From Acinetobacter sp. ANC 4805 (GTDB lineage: Bacteria; Pseudomonadota; Gammaproteobacteria; Pseudomonadales; Moraxellaceae): 64,000 bases of DNA. The stretch covers positions 1 to 64,000 of the forward strand of contig NZ_JAKZGD010000001.1 in the NCBI RefSeq assembly GCF_022549495.1. Reading direction: 5' to 3'. This document shows positions 38,555 to 48,661 of the stretch, piece after piece. Numbering within the stretch: position 1 is the first letter of the stretch; each line of letters starts with the position of its first letter. Under the pieces are notes generated by a model. That model saw only the letters and a list, made by a program, of their open reading frames with translations, was not told where the DNA came from and made no database searches. A program made the translations under genes and the position numbers.

Positions 38555-39832
38555 ATGATGTCAGATACGCATATTCCTTTACCTGAACGTTTACGCCCTC
38601 GTGATTTGTCAGAAATCATTGGGCAGGATCATTTGCTGGGTGAAAATGCCCCATTACGTCAAATGATTGATCAAGGGCACTTGCCTTCGATTATCTTCTG
38701 GGGACCACCAGGGGTAGGGAAAACCACGATTGCTTTATTATTGGCGCAAGCAGTCGATCGGCCTTTTATTAGCTTATCTGCATTGAATACAGGCGTAAAA
38801 GAACTGCGTGAAGTGATTGCTGAAAGTGGTGATCTATTGACACCCGTGGTGTTTATTGACGAGATTCATCGTTTTAATAAGTCACAACAAGATGCCTTAC
38901 TGAATGCGGTTGAAAAAGGCAAAATAACATTGATCGGAGCGACCACTGAGAACCCATCTTTTGAGGTGAATAGTGCATTACTTTCTCGTTGTCAGGTCTA
39001 CACGCTGAATAGTTTAGATGCTGATGCGATTCAGACATTACTGAATAAAGCGGTTCAAACGGATAAGTTTTTAAAAGCACGTTTTATTCAGATTGAAGAA
39101 TATGATGCACTGATTCAATTTGCTGCGGGTGATGCACGCAAGGCACTCAATCTGATTGATTTAATCGCCAGCACTTTTGAGCCTGATATTGAAAATATCG
39201 TGACCAATGCAATTGTGGTCAAAGTCGCACAGCAGAATATTGCACGTTATGACAAATCAGGTGAGCAGCATTATGATTTGGTTTCGGCATTTATCAAATC
39301 GATTCGTGGCAGTGATGCTGATGCGACCCTATACTGGATGGCACGCATGTTGAAAGGCGGCGAAGACCCTGTTTTTATTGCACGTCGAATGTTGATTGCA
39401 GCATCGGAAGATATTGGCAATTCTAATCCAAATGCCTTGTTGTTGGCGGGGGAGTGTTTCCGTTCAGTACAAGCGGTCGGCATGCCTGAAGCACGAATTA
39501 TTTTAGGTCAATGTGCTGTATATCTCGCAACCAGTCCGAAAAGTAATAGTACCTATCTCGCCATTAACCGAGCTTTGGAGCTTGCCGAAAAAACTGCGAA
39601 TTTGCCTGTGCCGTTGCATCTACGTAATGCCCCAACCAAATTGATGAAGCAACAAGGTTATGGTGTAGATTATCTCTATCCACATCATTACCCTGAGCAT
39701 TTTGTGTTACAGGACTATTTACCGCCTGAATTGCGTGGTACGAAGCTGTATGAGCGAGCCTTAAATAAACGTGAAGTTGAAGCCGAGCGTTTGCAGCAAC
39801 GCCGTTGGCAGCAGGAACAACAGCAACAATAA
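38555..39832 (+). CDS. rarA: Replication-associated recombination protein A
   Basis: A 425-residue AAA+ ATPase of the RarA/MgsA/WRNIP1 family. Walker A is [13 protein letters not shown], Walker B is [18 protein letters not shown], and sensor 1 is in [13 protein letters not shown]. The C-terminal tetramerisation domain includes [20 protein letters not shown]. It acts at stalled forks and single-strand gaps with SSB and RecA. Length is close to E. coli RarA (447). It follows ampC by 80 bases on the same strand but is functionally unrelated. Confidence 0.95.
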   Translation: MMSDTHIPLPERLRPRDLSEIIGQDHLLGENAPLRQMIDQGHLPSIIFWGPPGVGKTTIALLLAQAVDRPFISLSALNTGVKELREVIAESGDLLTPVVFIDEIHRFNKSQQDALLNAVEKGKITLIGATTENPSFEVNSALLSRCQVYTLNSLDADAIQTLLNKAVQTDKFLKARFIQIEEYDALIQFAAGDARKALNLIDLIASTFEPDIENIVTNAIVVKVAQQNIARYDKSGEQHYDLVSAFIKSIRGSDADATLYWMARMLKGGEDPVFIARRMLIAASEDIGNSNPNALLLAGECFRSVQAVGMPEARIILGQCAVYLATSPKSNSTYLAINRALELAEKTANLPVPLHLRNAPTKLMKQQGYGVDYLYPHHYPEHFVLQDYLPPELRGTKLYERALNKREVEAERLQQRRWQQEQQQQ

Positions 39833-39937
39833 AGATCTGTTTAAACAGATGAGTTGTATTTTCACATTTCACCTAGTCAAGTTCTCAAAAGTGTAAATGG
39901 GAATTTGACTGCGGTTTTATATTCGATTTATTTCAAC

Positions 39938-40822
39938 ATGAACTCAAAAAAAGCCACATTCATTGGATTGCTTGCGATCTTCCTTTGGAGCTTGATCGTT
40001 GCTTTGATCAAGGATGTCAGCTCGCATTTTGGTGCAGTCGGTGGCGCAGCATTAATTTATACGCTTGCTTCTATTTTCCTGTTTTTTTCCGTAGGTTGGA
40101 GCAATCTTAAAAGTTTCCCAAAAGCCTATTTAATTTGGGGCAGTATTTTATTTGTGAGCTATGAGCTTTGTTTATCACTTTCAATCGGATATAGCCGCAA
40201 TAATCGAGAAGCCATTGAAGTTGGGATGGTGAACTATTTATGGCCAACATTCACGATGGTTGCGGCTATTTTATTTAATCAACAAAAAGCCAATTTTCTC
40301 ATTATTCCCGGTTTTATGATCTCTCTCTTGGGCATTTGCTGGGTATTAGGCGGTGAGCAAGGTTTTGATTTGGTCGGTATGTGGGGAAATATACAACATA
40401 ACCCACTGAGTTATGGATTAGCTTTTATCGGAACGCTACTTTGGGCGGCTTATTGTACCCTCACTGCGAAGATGGCTAAGGGCAGTAATGGGATTACCTT
40501 ATTTTTTATGTTGGTCTCGATGGTGCTTTGGATTAAATATGCATTGATGGGCGGCGGCACATTTGATTTTGATTGGTCATCTTCCACGTCCTTACTTTTT
40601 GCTGCTGCCGCTATGGGCTTTGGCTATGCTGCATGGAATGTCGGGATTCTACATGGCAATGTCACGTTGTTGGCAGGTGCTTCGTATTTTATCCCTGTAT
40701 TTTCAGCTTTTTTCTCAGCAATTTTACTGAGTACACCACTGACGATTTCTTTTTGGTACGGTGCTTTTATGGTGTGTATTGGGTCGATTTTATGTTGGTT
40801 CTCGACTCGAGTGAAGCAATAA
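39938..40822 (+). CDS. yddG: Aromatic amino acid exporter YddG
   Basis: A 294-residue inner-membrane transporter of the DMT (EamA) superfamily with about ten helices. It aligns from memory with E. coli YddG through several long stretches: KKATFIGLLAIFLWSLIVAL, the central AIEVGMVNYLWP, and AAWNVGILHGNVTLLAGASY. YddG exports aromatic amino acids and some drugs such as paraquat. I start it at ATG 39938 (MNSKKATFIG), since the TTG at 39854 would add 28 non-conserved residues. No regulator adjoins it. Confidence 0.9.
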   Translation: MNSKKATFIGLLAIFLWSLIVALIKDVSSHFGAVGGAALIYTLASIFLFFSVGWSNLKSFPKAYLIWGSILFVSYELCLSLSIGYSRNNREAIEVGMVNYLWPTFTMVAAILFNQQKANFLIIPGFMISLLGICWVLGGEQGFDLVGMWGNIQHNPLSYGLAFIGTLLWAAYCTLTAKMAKGSNGITLFFMLVSMVLWIKYALMGGGTFDFDWSSSTSLLFAAAAMGFGYAAWNVGILHGNVTLLAGASYFIPVFSAFFSAILLSTPLTISFWYGAFMVCIGSILCWFSTRVKQ

Positions 40823-40955
40823 GTAAGTGCATTTCAGGTGAGTAGATGCTTTTATTCTGAGTTGTTATAGTCACTATATTTTTTCAAGTGGCTACTAGAC
40901 ACTTCACATAAAAGATCGCATTATCGCGGCATATCACGGATGATAAAGCTCTGCC

Positions 40956-42074
40956 ATGATCACAAACAAAATCAATGCTGCGGAAAGTATCCGAGGCTTA
41001 GCCTGCCTTGCAGTTGTGTTGTCACATCTATCGTTGACATTCTTTCCCCAAATGCATCATTTTGATTTAAGTGTCGTACCTCAATATCCCTTTTTTGATC
41101 AACTTTATCATTCTCCATTTGCATTCTTTTATTCAGGTACAGGCGCGGTTTTTGTCTTTTTTGTTTTAAGCGGTTATGTCCTAAGTTTATCGAGTTTAAA
41201 AAAGAAAAACTCAGCTGAAAAACTCAAAAAGTCATTAATTAAACGTTACCCACGTTTGGCTATTCCCGCTTTTATCTCTTGTATTATTGCCTACCTCGTG
41301 TGTTTCCTTCCTGTCGATGTTACGCATGTTTCTGAATGGGGGGCCGCTTTGGCAAATCCTCATCCAAAATTAAGTACAGCTTTGTATGAGGGTAGTATCG
41401 GGGCATTTCTATTTGGAGACTCAAGCTATAACTGGGTGTTGTGGACGATGCAGATTGAGCTGCTCGGTTCATTGGTGATTTATCTCGCCAGTTATTTTTA
41501 TAGCAAACGACCGATGCTTGCAGGTCTGTTCTTGCTGCTGAGTATTGCAATAGCTTATATGATTTCACAAATGGTATTACTCGGTATCCTGAGTTTTATT
41601 TTAGGTATGGGTTTATTCCTTTACGCAGCAGAGTTAGCAACAGGGCTATCTGTGTTGCTATTCGTGTTGGGGTTATATTTCTGTGGTGCGCATAATGAGA
41701 GTTTGAGTTATCGGATTTTTGCTCAATTTTTAGGTGAGCAAACTTATGATTATCTGAACTTCATTGGTGGTTTTTGTATTGTCTATGCGGTGCTAAAAGG
41801 CAAATGGTTGGCACAATTTTTTGATTCACGGTTCTTGGTTTTTTTAGGTAAGGTGTCATTTTCCATTTATTTGATTCACCTTGCTGTGATTTATGCTTTG
41901 GGCATTCCTTTGTTTAATCTATTGCATGTCCAATTCGGTTTTTCATATTTACTTGCAGGTTTGTGGGCGAGTTTATTTACATTGATTATCAGTATTGTTT
42001 TAGCTGATCCTTATAGCCGTTATGTTGATGATCTTGCGATTAAAGTATCAAACAAACTTGCAAAGGTGTTTTAA
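40956..42074 (+). CDS. Acyltransferase family 3 membrane protein
   Basis: A 372-residue inner-membrane protein with about ten helices. The N terminus carries the acyltransferase-3 (OafA/YrhL) signature: NAAESIRGLACLAVVLSHLS, with the conserved Arg and His that form the active-site region, and a later VFFVLSGYVLSLSS. Such enzymes O-acetylate or succinylate periplasmic polysaccharides, lipid A or peptidoglycan. There is no polysaccharide cluster nearby, so the target is unknown. It is a single-gene unit. Confidence 0.82.
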   Translation: MITNKINAAESIRGLACLAVVLSHLSLTFFPQMHHFDLSVVPQYPFFDQLYHSPFAFFYSGTGAVFVFFVLSGYVLSLSSLKKKNSAEKLKKSLIKRYPRLAIPAFISCIIAYLVCFLPVDVTHVSEWGAALANPHPKLSTALYEGSIGAFLFGDSSYNWVLWTMQIELLGSLVIYLASYFYSKRPMLAGLFLLLSIAIAYMISQMVLLGILSFILGMGLFLYAAELATGLSVLLFVLGLYFCGAHNESLSYRIFAQFLGEQTYDYLNFIGGFCIVYAVLKGKWLAQFFDSRFLVFLGKVSFSIYLIHLAVIYALGIPLFNLLHVQFGFSYLLAGLWASLFTLIISIVLADPYSRYVDDLAIKVSNKLAKVF

Positions 42075-42223
42075 GTCTCTATCCTCTTTAGGCTCGATGT
42101 GATGGATCTTGCATCGAGTTATGCATGATTGCCATATTACAAAAAGAATCTTTTAAACCTTTTTAAACAAAAAAAGAATAGGGTTTAATAGTAAAGCCAT
42201 AATAAAAACATGGAATTATATAG

Positions 42224-43963
42224 ATGAATCTTAAATATATACCCAAGACTTCACTCGCAACTTTCATATTGATTGCCTTGTCAGGCTGCATGACTGTCAA
42301 AACTCCGCAAACGACCACCGAAAAATTATTTTATGGCGGTTCTATTCTGACAATGGAGGGAATGCAGCCTAAATATGCTGAAGCATTGTTGGTGAGAGAT
42401 GGAAAAATTCTATTTGTTGGCTCGAAACAGCAAGCCGAGCGTTTGGCTGATACTCAGGTTCAATACGTTAACCTAAACAATAAAACCTTATTGCCGAGTT
42501 TTATTGATGCGCATAGCCATGTGAATATGGTGGGTTTTCATCAAATGGTGGCGAACTTGTATCCGATGCCTGATGGTTCAGTTTCGGATATTAATTCACT
42601 TGTAAACGTAATGAATACGTGGAAAACACAAAATCCAACAGTGATCAAGACGATGGGCGGTTGGATTCTAGGTAATGGTTATGATGATGCACAATTGTCT
42701 GAACAACGCCATCCTACGGCAAGTGATTTAGATCGTGTGTCCAAAGATCAGCCTGTGATGATTTTGCATCAATCAGGGCATTTGGCTTCTGTGAATCATA
42801 AAGCATTAGAATTACTGAATTTTAATCAAAATACACCAAATCCAGAAGGGGGTGTTATTCGTCGTGAAGCCAATTCAAATATTCCAAATGGGGTCTTAGA
42901 AGAATCGGCTTTATTTACGGCGATTGGTTCAATTTTTAAAGATGTGCCGCCGCAAGTGATGTTTCAGATTGCACAAAAAGGTATAGATGCCTATGTGAAA
43001 AACGGTTTTACCACGGTACAAGAAGGACGTGCAGATCAGGGCACAACGGAGATGTGGCATGCTTTAGCCAAACAAAATCAATTGCCAATTGATGTGGTTT
43101 CTTATCCAGATATTACCACCAGTCAAGAGTACATGCTCAAGCAAGGAAGTAGTCGCCAATATGATCATCATTTCCGTATCGGTGGCGTTAAAATCAGTTT
43201 AGATGGTTCACCACAAGGCAAAACCGCTTGGCTCACACAGCCGTATTTAGTTCCACCTGAAGGTAAAGATAAAAGCTATAAAGGTTATGCTGCGATAAAA
43301 GATGATCAACAAGTCAATCAATATATTAATTTAGCCTTTAAACAGGGTTGGCAAGTGCTGGCACATGCCAATGGCGATGCGGCAATTGATCAATTTATCG
43401 GGGCTGTGAAAGATGCCACAGCAAAACAAGGCAAAGCAGATCGTAGAAGTGTGTTAATTCATTCTCAAACCATTCGTGATGATCAACTCGATCAACTGAA
43501 AGCCTTGGATATTATTCCATCCTTCTTCTCCTTACATACCTTTTATTGGGGCGATTGGCATCGTCAACAAACCTTAGGCGAGGTGAGAGCAGCACGTATT
43601 TCACCAACGGCAACGGCTTTGAAGAAACAGCTCATTTTTACAGAGCATCATGATGCGCCTGTTGTACCGCCGAATAGTTTGATGATGTTAGATGCGACGG
43701 TGAATCGAGTGACACGCAGTAATGATGTACAGGGTGCAGATGAGCGCATAAGTCCTTATATGGCATTAAAGTCGATGACCGATTGGGCAGCCTATCAATA
43801 TTTTGAAGACCAGCACAAGGGAACGTTAACTCAAGGAAAATTGGCTGATTTAGTGATCTTAGATCAAAATCCGCTTACGATTCCAAGCCGAGAGATCAAA
43901 AATATTCAGGTATTGGCAACCTATAAAGAAGGGAATCTGATTTATCAGAAACTGGGAAATTAG
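42224..43963 (+). CDS. Exported amidohydrolase (YtcJ-like), lipoprotein
   Basis: A 579-residue protein with a lipoprotein signal (lipobox LSGC near residue 22). It belongs to the amidohydrolase-3 family. Metal-binding HxH is in LLPSFIDAHSHVNMV, and further ligands lie in LAHANGDAAID and the HSQ segment (VLIHSQTI). The C-terminal GTLTQGKLADLVILDQNPL is the metal-dependent hydrolase tail. YtcJ-like enzymes are poorly characterised; reported relatives cleave formamide-type or cyclic amide bonds. The lipoprotein signal puts it in the envelope, which is unusual for the family. Confidence 0.82.
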   Translation: MNLKYIPKTSLATFILIALSGCMTVKTPQTTTEKLFYGGSILTMEGMQPKYAEALLVRDGKILFVGSKQQAERLADTQVQYVNLNNKTLLPSFIDAHSHVNMVGFHQMVANLYPMPDGSVSDINSLVNVMNTWKTQNPTVIKTMGGWILGNGYDDAQLSEQRHPTASDLDRVSKDQPVMILHQSGHLASVNHKALELLNFNQNTPNPEGGVIRREANSNIPNGVLEESALFTAIGSIFKDVPPQVMFQIAQKGIDAYVKNGFTTVQEGRADQGTTEMWHALAKQNQLPIDVVSYPDITTSQEYMLKQGSSRQYDHHFRIGGVKISLDGSPQGKTAWLTQPYLVPPEGKDKSYKGYAAIKDDQQVNQYINLAFKQGWQVLAHANGDAAIDQFIGAVKDATAKQGKADRRSVLIHSQTIRDDQLDQLKALDIIPSFFSLHTFYWGDWHRQQTLGEVRAARISPTATALKKQLIFTEHHDAPVVPPNSLMMLDATVNRVTRSNDVQGADERISPYMALKSMTDWAAYQYFEDQHKGTLTQGKLADLVILDQNPLTIPSREIKNIQVLATYKEGNLIYQKLGN

Positions 43964-43973
43964 ATAAACCAAT

Positions 43974-44004
43974 AAAAAAACCAGCCTAATCAGGCTGGTT
44001 TTTA
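43974..44004. terminator. Bidirectional terminator before purC
   Basis: CCAGCCT (43981-43987) pairs with AGGCTGG (43992-43998) around AATC, flanked by an A-run and a T-run. It separates the amidohydrolase gene from convergent purC. Confidence 0.9.
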
Positions 44005-44025
44005 CTCAGAAGTTAGAGTTTAGGC

Positions 44026-44745
44026 TTAGATATCATCTAAGTTAATGCCTAAACGTGCAGCAACTTCTTCATAAGCTTCAACCACACCACCTAAACCTTG
44101 GCGGAAACGGTCTTTGTCTAATTTTTTCTTGGTATCTTTATCCCATAAACGGCAACCGTCTGGAGAGAACTCATCTCCTAATACGATACGATCGTGGAAC
44201 ACGCCGAATTCAAGTTTGAAATCAACCAGAATCATATTACCTGCATCGAATAATGCTTTAAGCACATCATTCACTTGGTAAGTGAGTTCTTTCATTTTTT
44301 CAAGTTGAGCAGCATTTGCCCAACCTAAAGCAATTGCTTGAGATTCATTGACCATTGGGTCGCCAAGTGCATCGTCTTTGAAGAATAATTCAAATGTTGG
44401 AGGCGTTAACTCTTTACCTTCTTCAACACCTAAACGACGGCATAAAGAACCTGCTGCGTAGTTACGAATCACACATTCCACAGGAATCATTTGAAGTTTT
44501 TTAACAAGCACTTCAGTTGGAGAAAGCAACTTTTCAAAATGCGTTTCGATACCCGCTTCAGCTAGTTTTTCCATGATGAAGGCATTAAAACGGTTGTTCA
44601 CCTTGCCTTTACGATCTAATTGCTCAATTTTTTCGCCATTGAATGCTGATGCATCATCACGAAAGACTAAAATTAGGTGATCGGCATTATCTGTTTCATA
44701 TACAGATTTTGCTTTACCAGTATAGAGCAAGGTTTGTTTTAACAT
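44026..44745 (-). CDS. purC: SAICAR synthase
   Basis: A 239-residue ATP-dependent ligase that joins aspartate to carboxyaminoimidazole ribotide in purine synthesis. Signature stretches are [52 protein letters not shown] and [14 protein letters not shown], followed by SPDGCRLWD. Length equals E. coli PurC (237). It is the third gene of a dapA-bamC-purC cluster, the same order as in E. coli, although metabolically the genes are unrelated. Confidence 0.97.
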   Translation of the reverse strand: MLKQTLLYTGKAKSVYETDNADHLILVFRDDASAFNGEKIEQLDRKGKVNNRFNAFIMEKLAEAGIETHFEKLLSPTEVLVKKLQMIPVECVIRNYAAGSLCRRLGVEEGKELTPPTFELFFKDDALGDPMVNESQAIALGWANAAQLEKMKELTYQVNDVLKALFDAGNMILVDFKLEFGVFHDRIVLGDEFSPDGCRLWDKDTKKKLDKDRFRQGLGGVVEAYEEVAARLGINLDDI

Positions 44746-44780
44746 GGGGGAACCTTTTGAAAAGTATGCCTAGTAAACGA

Positions 44781-45383
44781 CTAGGCTGGCCAATTTTGGT
44801 AAATCTGGGTTAACACTTCGGTTGCAATAGCAGGGTCTGCAAAAGTAGTGTCAAGTTTGAATAGTGCAACAGTATTGCTTGAACCTACAGCTGATAGCTT
44901 GAGTAGGTAATTTTGCTCACCCACTTTAATCGTTGCCTCATAGCCATTTTCTGCTTGAGAAACAACCTTATAGTTCAGACTGCTTAATGTTGCAAAAGTA
45001 TATTGCCAAGCACTTGCTGTTGGACCTTCAACTTTGAGTAATGGATTTTTATTTCCATCAGTCACGAGCTGTGGACGACCCACACTTGTTGCATTTGCAG
45101 TGCTATTTGCCGAATTTTGCATTTCCTTTGGACGAGGTAATGCATAACGATTGCCACTTTCATTCTCAAGCTTTGGCGCATGCTCAATTGCAAGTGGGTC
45201 AACCGTAGGAGCAGGATACAATGGTGTAAATGGTCTTACCGTTGCACCCTCAGGAAATTTGAGTGGTTCAAGGGCTTGAGCTTTTTTATAATCTAAAGAA
45301 TGATTATTGAGGGCAAAACGACCACAACCAGCCAAACTCAAAGCTGAAATGACTAGGACAACACCAAGACGTAATTGCATCAT
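44781..45383 (-). CDS. bamC: BamC-like lipoprotein (short form)
   Basis: A 200-residue lipoprotein with lipobox LAGC near residue 20. It lies between dapA and purC, exactly where E. coli has bamC (nlpB), and its N-terminal segment (SLDYKKAQALEPLKFPEGAT, then PLYPAP) resembles the unstructured BamC segment that contacts BamD. E. coli BamC has 344 residues and two helix-grip domains; here only one such domain fits into residues about 115-200. It should be an accessory subunit of the BAM outer-membrane assembly machine, but the family call rests on position and partial similarity. Confidence 0.65.
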   Translation of the reverse strand: MMQLRLGVVLVISALSLAGCGRFALNNHSLDYKKAQALEPLKFPEGATVRPFTPLYPAPTVDPLAIEHAPKLENESGNRYALPRPKEMQNSANSTANATSVGRPQLVTDGNKNPLLKVEGPTASAWQYTFATLSSLNYKVVSQAENGYEATIKVGEQNYLLKLSAVGSSNTVALFKLDTTFADPAIATEVLTQIYQNWPA

Positions 45384-45395
45384 AAATTGCTCGTA

Positions 45396-46289
45396 TTAAA
45401 TAATTCCCGCAACTTTTAAATTAGTGCGGAGCGGTTCACGATATTGTTCTGCTAGAGCGGTTAATGGTAAGCGTACGCCAGTACCAATTGATCCCATCTC
45501 GTGCAATGCCCATTTCACAGGAATTGGGTTTGATTCGCAAAACAAAATATTGTGTAGATTTGCAATTTGTTGATTCAAGCTTTGTGCTTTTGCTTTATCT
45601 CCAGCCAATGCTGCTTCACAAATGTCGCTCATTTGCTTTGGTGCGACGTTCGCAGTCACAGAAATATTGCCTTTCGCACCGAGTAGGATCAGCTCCCAAG
45701 CGGTCTCATCATCACCAGAGTAAACTGCGATTTTACCATTTAAACCTTCGATGAGTGCTTGACCACGAGGTACATCGCCTGTTGCATCTTTTACACCAAC
45801 AATGTTTTTAATATCTGCAAGACGAATCACGGTTTCGTTTTGCATATCGACACCAGTACGACCTGGTACATTATAAAGAATTTGTGGAATATCAACTGCT
45901 TCAGCAATTGCTTTGTAGTGTTGATATAAGCCTTCTTGTGTTGGTTTATTATAGTATGGCGTAACGAGTAGTGCGGCGTCAGCACCTAACTCTTTCGCAG
46001 CCTTAGTCAACTCAATCGCTTCACGCGTTGAGTTTGCACCTGTACCTGCGATAATCGGAATACGTTTATTCGCTACACGAATCACTTCTCTGATGACTTG
46101 TGTGTGTTCTTCCATGCTTAACGTAGACGCTTCGCCCGTTGTGCCGACAGCAACAATACTATGTGTACCTTGTTGGATGTGCCACTCAACGAGCTTCTCA
46201 AGACTCTTCCAATCTACGCCGCCATCTTCAAACATAGGGGTGACGATTGCGACAATTGAGCCTTGAATATTCTGTGCTAGCTGAGTCAT
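45396..46289 (-). CDS. dapA: 4-hydroxy-tetrahydrodipicolinate synthase
   Basis: About 297 residues. It condenses pyruvate with aspartate semialdehyde as the first step of the diaminopimelate/lysine branch. The active site is clear: VGTTGE with the Thr pair, the Tyr in YNVPGRTGVD, and the Schiff-base Lys in VGVKDATGD. I start it at the ATG ending at 46289 (MTQLAQNIQGS). An in-frame ATG 28 codons upstream would add a non-conserved N terminus. It heads the dapA-bamC-purC cluster. The upstream 288 bases, up to pncA, should hold promoters for both divergent genes. Confidence 0.95.
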   Translation of the reverse strand: MTQLAQNIQGSIVAIVTPMFEDGGVDWKSLEKLVEWHIQQGTHSIVAVGTTGEASTLSMEEHTQVIREVIRVANKRIPIIAGTGANSTREAIELTKAAKELGADAALLVTPYYNKPTQEGLYQHYKAIAEAVDIPQILYNVPGRTGVDMQNETVIRLADIKNIVGVKDATGDVPRGQALIEGLNGKIAVYSGDDETAWELILLGAKGNISVTANVAPKQMSDICEAALAGDKAKAQSLNQQIANLHNILFCESNPIPVKWALHEMGSIGTGVRLPLTALAEQYREPLRTNLKVAGII

Positions 46290-46577
46290 TTTAAAAAAAT
46301 ATCCTATTTTCCCATCCGAATTTGAAGTGAGTGAAACGAAATATTGGATGGTTGCAGTATTTTGGTTCGTCATTCAACAACTTGATTGGGTTGAATGACA
46401 ATTATGCAAATTATGACTGATCGGAGGCATAAGAACAATATGCTTTAGTCAAACTGTGGAAAACTTTAATTCATCTTTGTATCGAATACTTTTAGCTCTA
46501 TAAAAGTTGAAACATACCTAGTCAGATGATAATGAGCAGGGTATTGTAAAAATAGAAGATTTAGACTGGGTCATCAC

Positions 46578-47210
46578 ATGCGAAAACAAGCAAATCATGT
46601 CGCATTAATTGTTGTTGATGTACAAAATGGGTTTACACCAGGTGGAAATTTGGCAGTTGCGGGGGCAGATCAAATTATTCCAGTCATTAATCAACTTGCA
46701 AAAAAGTTTGAATATGTCGTGCTGACGCAGGATTGGCATCCTGAGCAACATATTTCCTTTGCGGACAATCACGAAAATAAAGTGCCATTTGAAACGATTG
46801 AGTTGTCCTATGGAGCGCAAGTGCTGTGGCCAAGGCACTGTGTACAAGGGACACACGATGCGGAATTTCACCCTGAATTAAATATTTCGACTGCACAACT
46901 GATTATTCGTAAAGGCTTTCATCCCGATATTGATAGTTATTCTGCATTTATGGAAGCAGATCGTAAAACCCCAACGGGGTTGAAAGGGTATTTAAAAGAA
47001 CATCAAATTGATACGGTGTATATCGTGGGAATCGCCACTGATTTCTGTGTCGCATGGACTGCATTAGACGCAGCACAAATGGGTTTTAAAACCTATGTGA
47101 TTGAAGATGCTTGTAAAGCGATTGATTTAAATGATTCTTTGCAACATGCTTGGCAAATCATGCGCGAACAAGGGATTGATCGGATTCAATCCTCTGCGAT
47201 TTTGTCCTAA
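46578..47210 (+). CDS. pncA: Nicotinamidase
   Basis: A 210-residue isochorismatase-fold amidase that converts nicotinamide to nicotinate for NAD salvage. Active-site residues are the Asp in VVDVQNGF, the Lys in IRKGFHPD, and the nucleophilic Cys in GIATDFCVAWT. Metal ligands are in LTQDWHPEQHISF. GLKGYLKEHQIDTVYIVGI is family-typical. Length is close to E. coli PncA (213). It is divergent from dapA and followed by an Lrp-type regulator. Confidence 0.93.
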   Translation: MRKQANHVALIVVDVQNGFTPGGNLAVAGADQIIPVINQLAKKFEYVVLTQDWHPEQHISFADNHENKVPFETIELSYGAQVLWPRHCVQGTHDAEFHPELNISTAQLIIRKGFHPDIDSYSAFMEADRKTPTGLKGYLKEHQIDTVYIVGIATDFCVAWTALDAAQMGFKTYVIEDACKAIDLNDSLQHAWQIMREQGIDRIQSSAILS

Positions 47211-47224
47211 ACTTGTGATGCCTG

Positions 47225-47249
47225 ATCTAAAAGCCTTAAACTTTTAGAT
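47225..47249 (+). terminator. Hairpin after pncA
   Basis: ATCTAAAAG (47225-47233) pairs perfectly with CTTTTAGAT (47241-47249) over a seven-base loop, 15 bases past the pncA stop. No long T-run follows, so termination may be partial. Confidence 0.55.
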
Positions 47250-47305
47250 TCTGGTGAGTGTTGATCGCGATTTAAATTATTTAAAAGACCACAACTGAGC
47301 GTTTT

Positions 47306-47770
47306 ATGACTGAAGAACTTGACGATTTTGATCAAAAAATTATCCATCATTTACAGATGAATGGACGTTTGGCTAATCAAGAGTTAGCAGAGTTAGTGGG
47401 TTTGTCGACCTCTCAATGTTCACGCCGTCGAATTCAGCTTGAACAAAAGAAAATTATTACGGGCTATTATGCGCAAATTGCTTTGAGTGCAGATCCAACA
47501 CCGATCATGGGCATTATTGAAGTGAAATTGCAGAATTATAATGATGCAACCCATGACCGCTTTGTTGAATTTCTTTTAAATGAGCCTTCAGTGAAGGATA
47601 TTCATAAACTTACGGGGAGTTATGATTTTGCGCTGAAGGTCGCAGTCAAAAATTTGGATGAAATGGTCAAACTGATCGGAATCCTATCATCCAATAATTT
47701 TGGGGTAAGTAATCTGAATACCTCGATCGTTCTAGAAAAATTAAAAGAAAATGGTATTGCGATTAAATAA
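47306..47770 (+). CDS. Lrp/AsnC-family transcriptional regulator
   Basis: A 154-residue regulator. The N-terminal AsnC-type helix-turn-helix is DDFDQKIIHHLQMNGRLANQ followed by ELAELVGLSTSQCSRRRIQL (about 5-50). The C-terminal RAM domain (about 65-150), with the characteristic DIHKLTGSYDFALKVAVKNL, forms octamers and binds amino acids. The target genes are not identifiable here. The YitT gene downstream and pncA upstream are candidates only by position. Confidence 0.9.
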   Translation: MTEELDDFDQKIIHHLQMNGRLANQELAELVGLSTSQCSRRRIQLEQKKIITGYYAQIALSADPTPIMGIIEVKLQNYNDATHDRFVEFLLNEPSVKDIHKLTGSYDFALKVAVKNLDEMVKLIGILSSNNFGVSNLNTSIVLEKLKENGIAIK

Positions 47771-47983
47771 CAAGATTTTGCTACACGAGAATGATATTCA
47801 AAATAATGCGGTTGATGTGAGTGGAGTGAAGATCATTTCAAATCGGTTATTTTGAATATAAATTGTATTTATGGTTAACAAATAATAATAAATTGCGAAA
47901 TTTTAATAAAAATGCTCAAATATCCCATATCTTTCATTGAAAGAATGCTCCCTCTGCTGTTTTTTCCTATTGAGTTTATCGCT

Positions 47984-48622
47984 ATGAATACCGATCAGAA
48001 TGTATCTGTGGTTAGTTCTGTCATGCCTGTGATTGATCGACACTCTAAGATTGAAGATGGATTAGCGATGTTGATCGGAACATTCATTTTATCTTTTGCG
48101 ATGACGCTATTGCAGCAAGCAAGCATTATGACCGGTGGAACGGCTGGCTTATCGTTGTTGATTCACTATATTACGGACTTGAAGTTCGGTATTTTATTTT
48201 TCTTGATCAATATTCCGTTTTATTATTTTGCTTATCAAAAAATGGGCATGGCATTGGTAATTAAAACCTTTATTGCCGTTGCATTGTTGGCAGGTTTTAC
48301 CGAAATCATCCCTCATTTCTTTCATTTATCCAGTGTAAATCCGATTTATGCCACGATTTTTGCAAATGTTCTGATGGGCGTGAGTTTTCTGATTCTCTTT
48401 CGGCATCGTTCCAGTTTAGGGGGCGTTAATTTGCTCGCGCTTTATTTGCAAGAGCGATTTAAGATTCCAGCAGGTAAAGTACAGATGGCGGTAGATGTGG
48501 TGATCTTATTAACTTCTTTATTTTTTGTGGATTGGCAGTTGATTCTAGTTTCGATTTTAGGGGTTATTATTTTGAATTCAATTATTTTGCTCAATCATAA
48601 AAGCAGTCGATATGTGGCTTAA
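47984..48622 (+). CDS. YitT-family membrane protein
   Basis: About 212 residues with five or six hydrophobic helices, matching the YitT_membrane family (PF02588). Recognisable stretches are SIMTGGTAGLSLLIHYITDL, LFFLINIPFYYFAYQKMG and RHRSSLGGVNLLALYLQERF. Members are thought to be transporters of the major-intrinsic or DMT-like type, but no substrate is established. I favour ATG 47984 (MNTDQNV), which has a GAG-containing upstream sequence; the ATG at 47912 would add 24 hydrophobic residues without a ribosome-binding site. The gene ends 39 bases before the left end of the Tn7-like element. Confidence 0.78.
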   Translation: MNTDQNVSVVSSVMPVIDRHSKIEDGLAMLIGTFILSFAMTLLQQASIMTGGTAGLSLLIHYITDLKFGILFFLINIPFYYFAYQKMGMALVIKTFIAVALLAGFTEIIPHFFHLSSVNPIYATIFANVLMGVSFLILFRHRSSLGGVNLLALYLQERFKIPAGKVQMAVDVVILLTSLFFVDWQLILVSILGVIILNSIILLNHKSSRYVA

Positions 48623-48656
48623 AATTTTATGATTAGATGGCAATAAGAAAGGAGGG

Positions 48657-48661
48657 CTAAC
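48657..48661. repeat. Candidate 5-bp target-site duplication
   Basis: The five bases CTAAC directly outside the transposon terminus at 48662. Tn7-type insertions duplicate 5 bp; the second copy would be beyond the window, so this is only a prediction. Confidence 0.35.
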
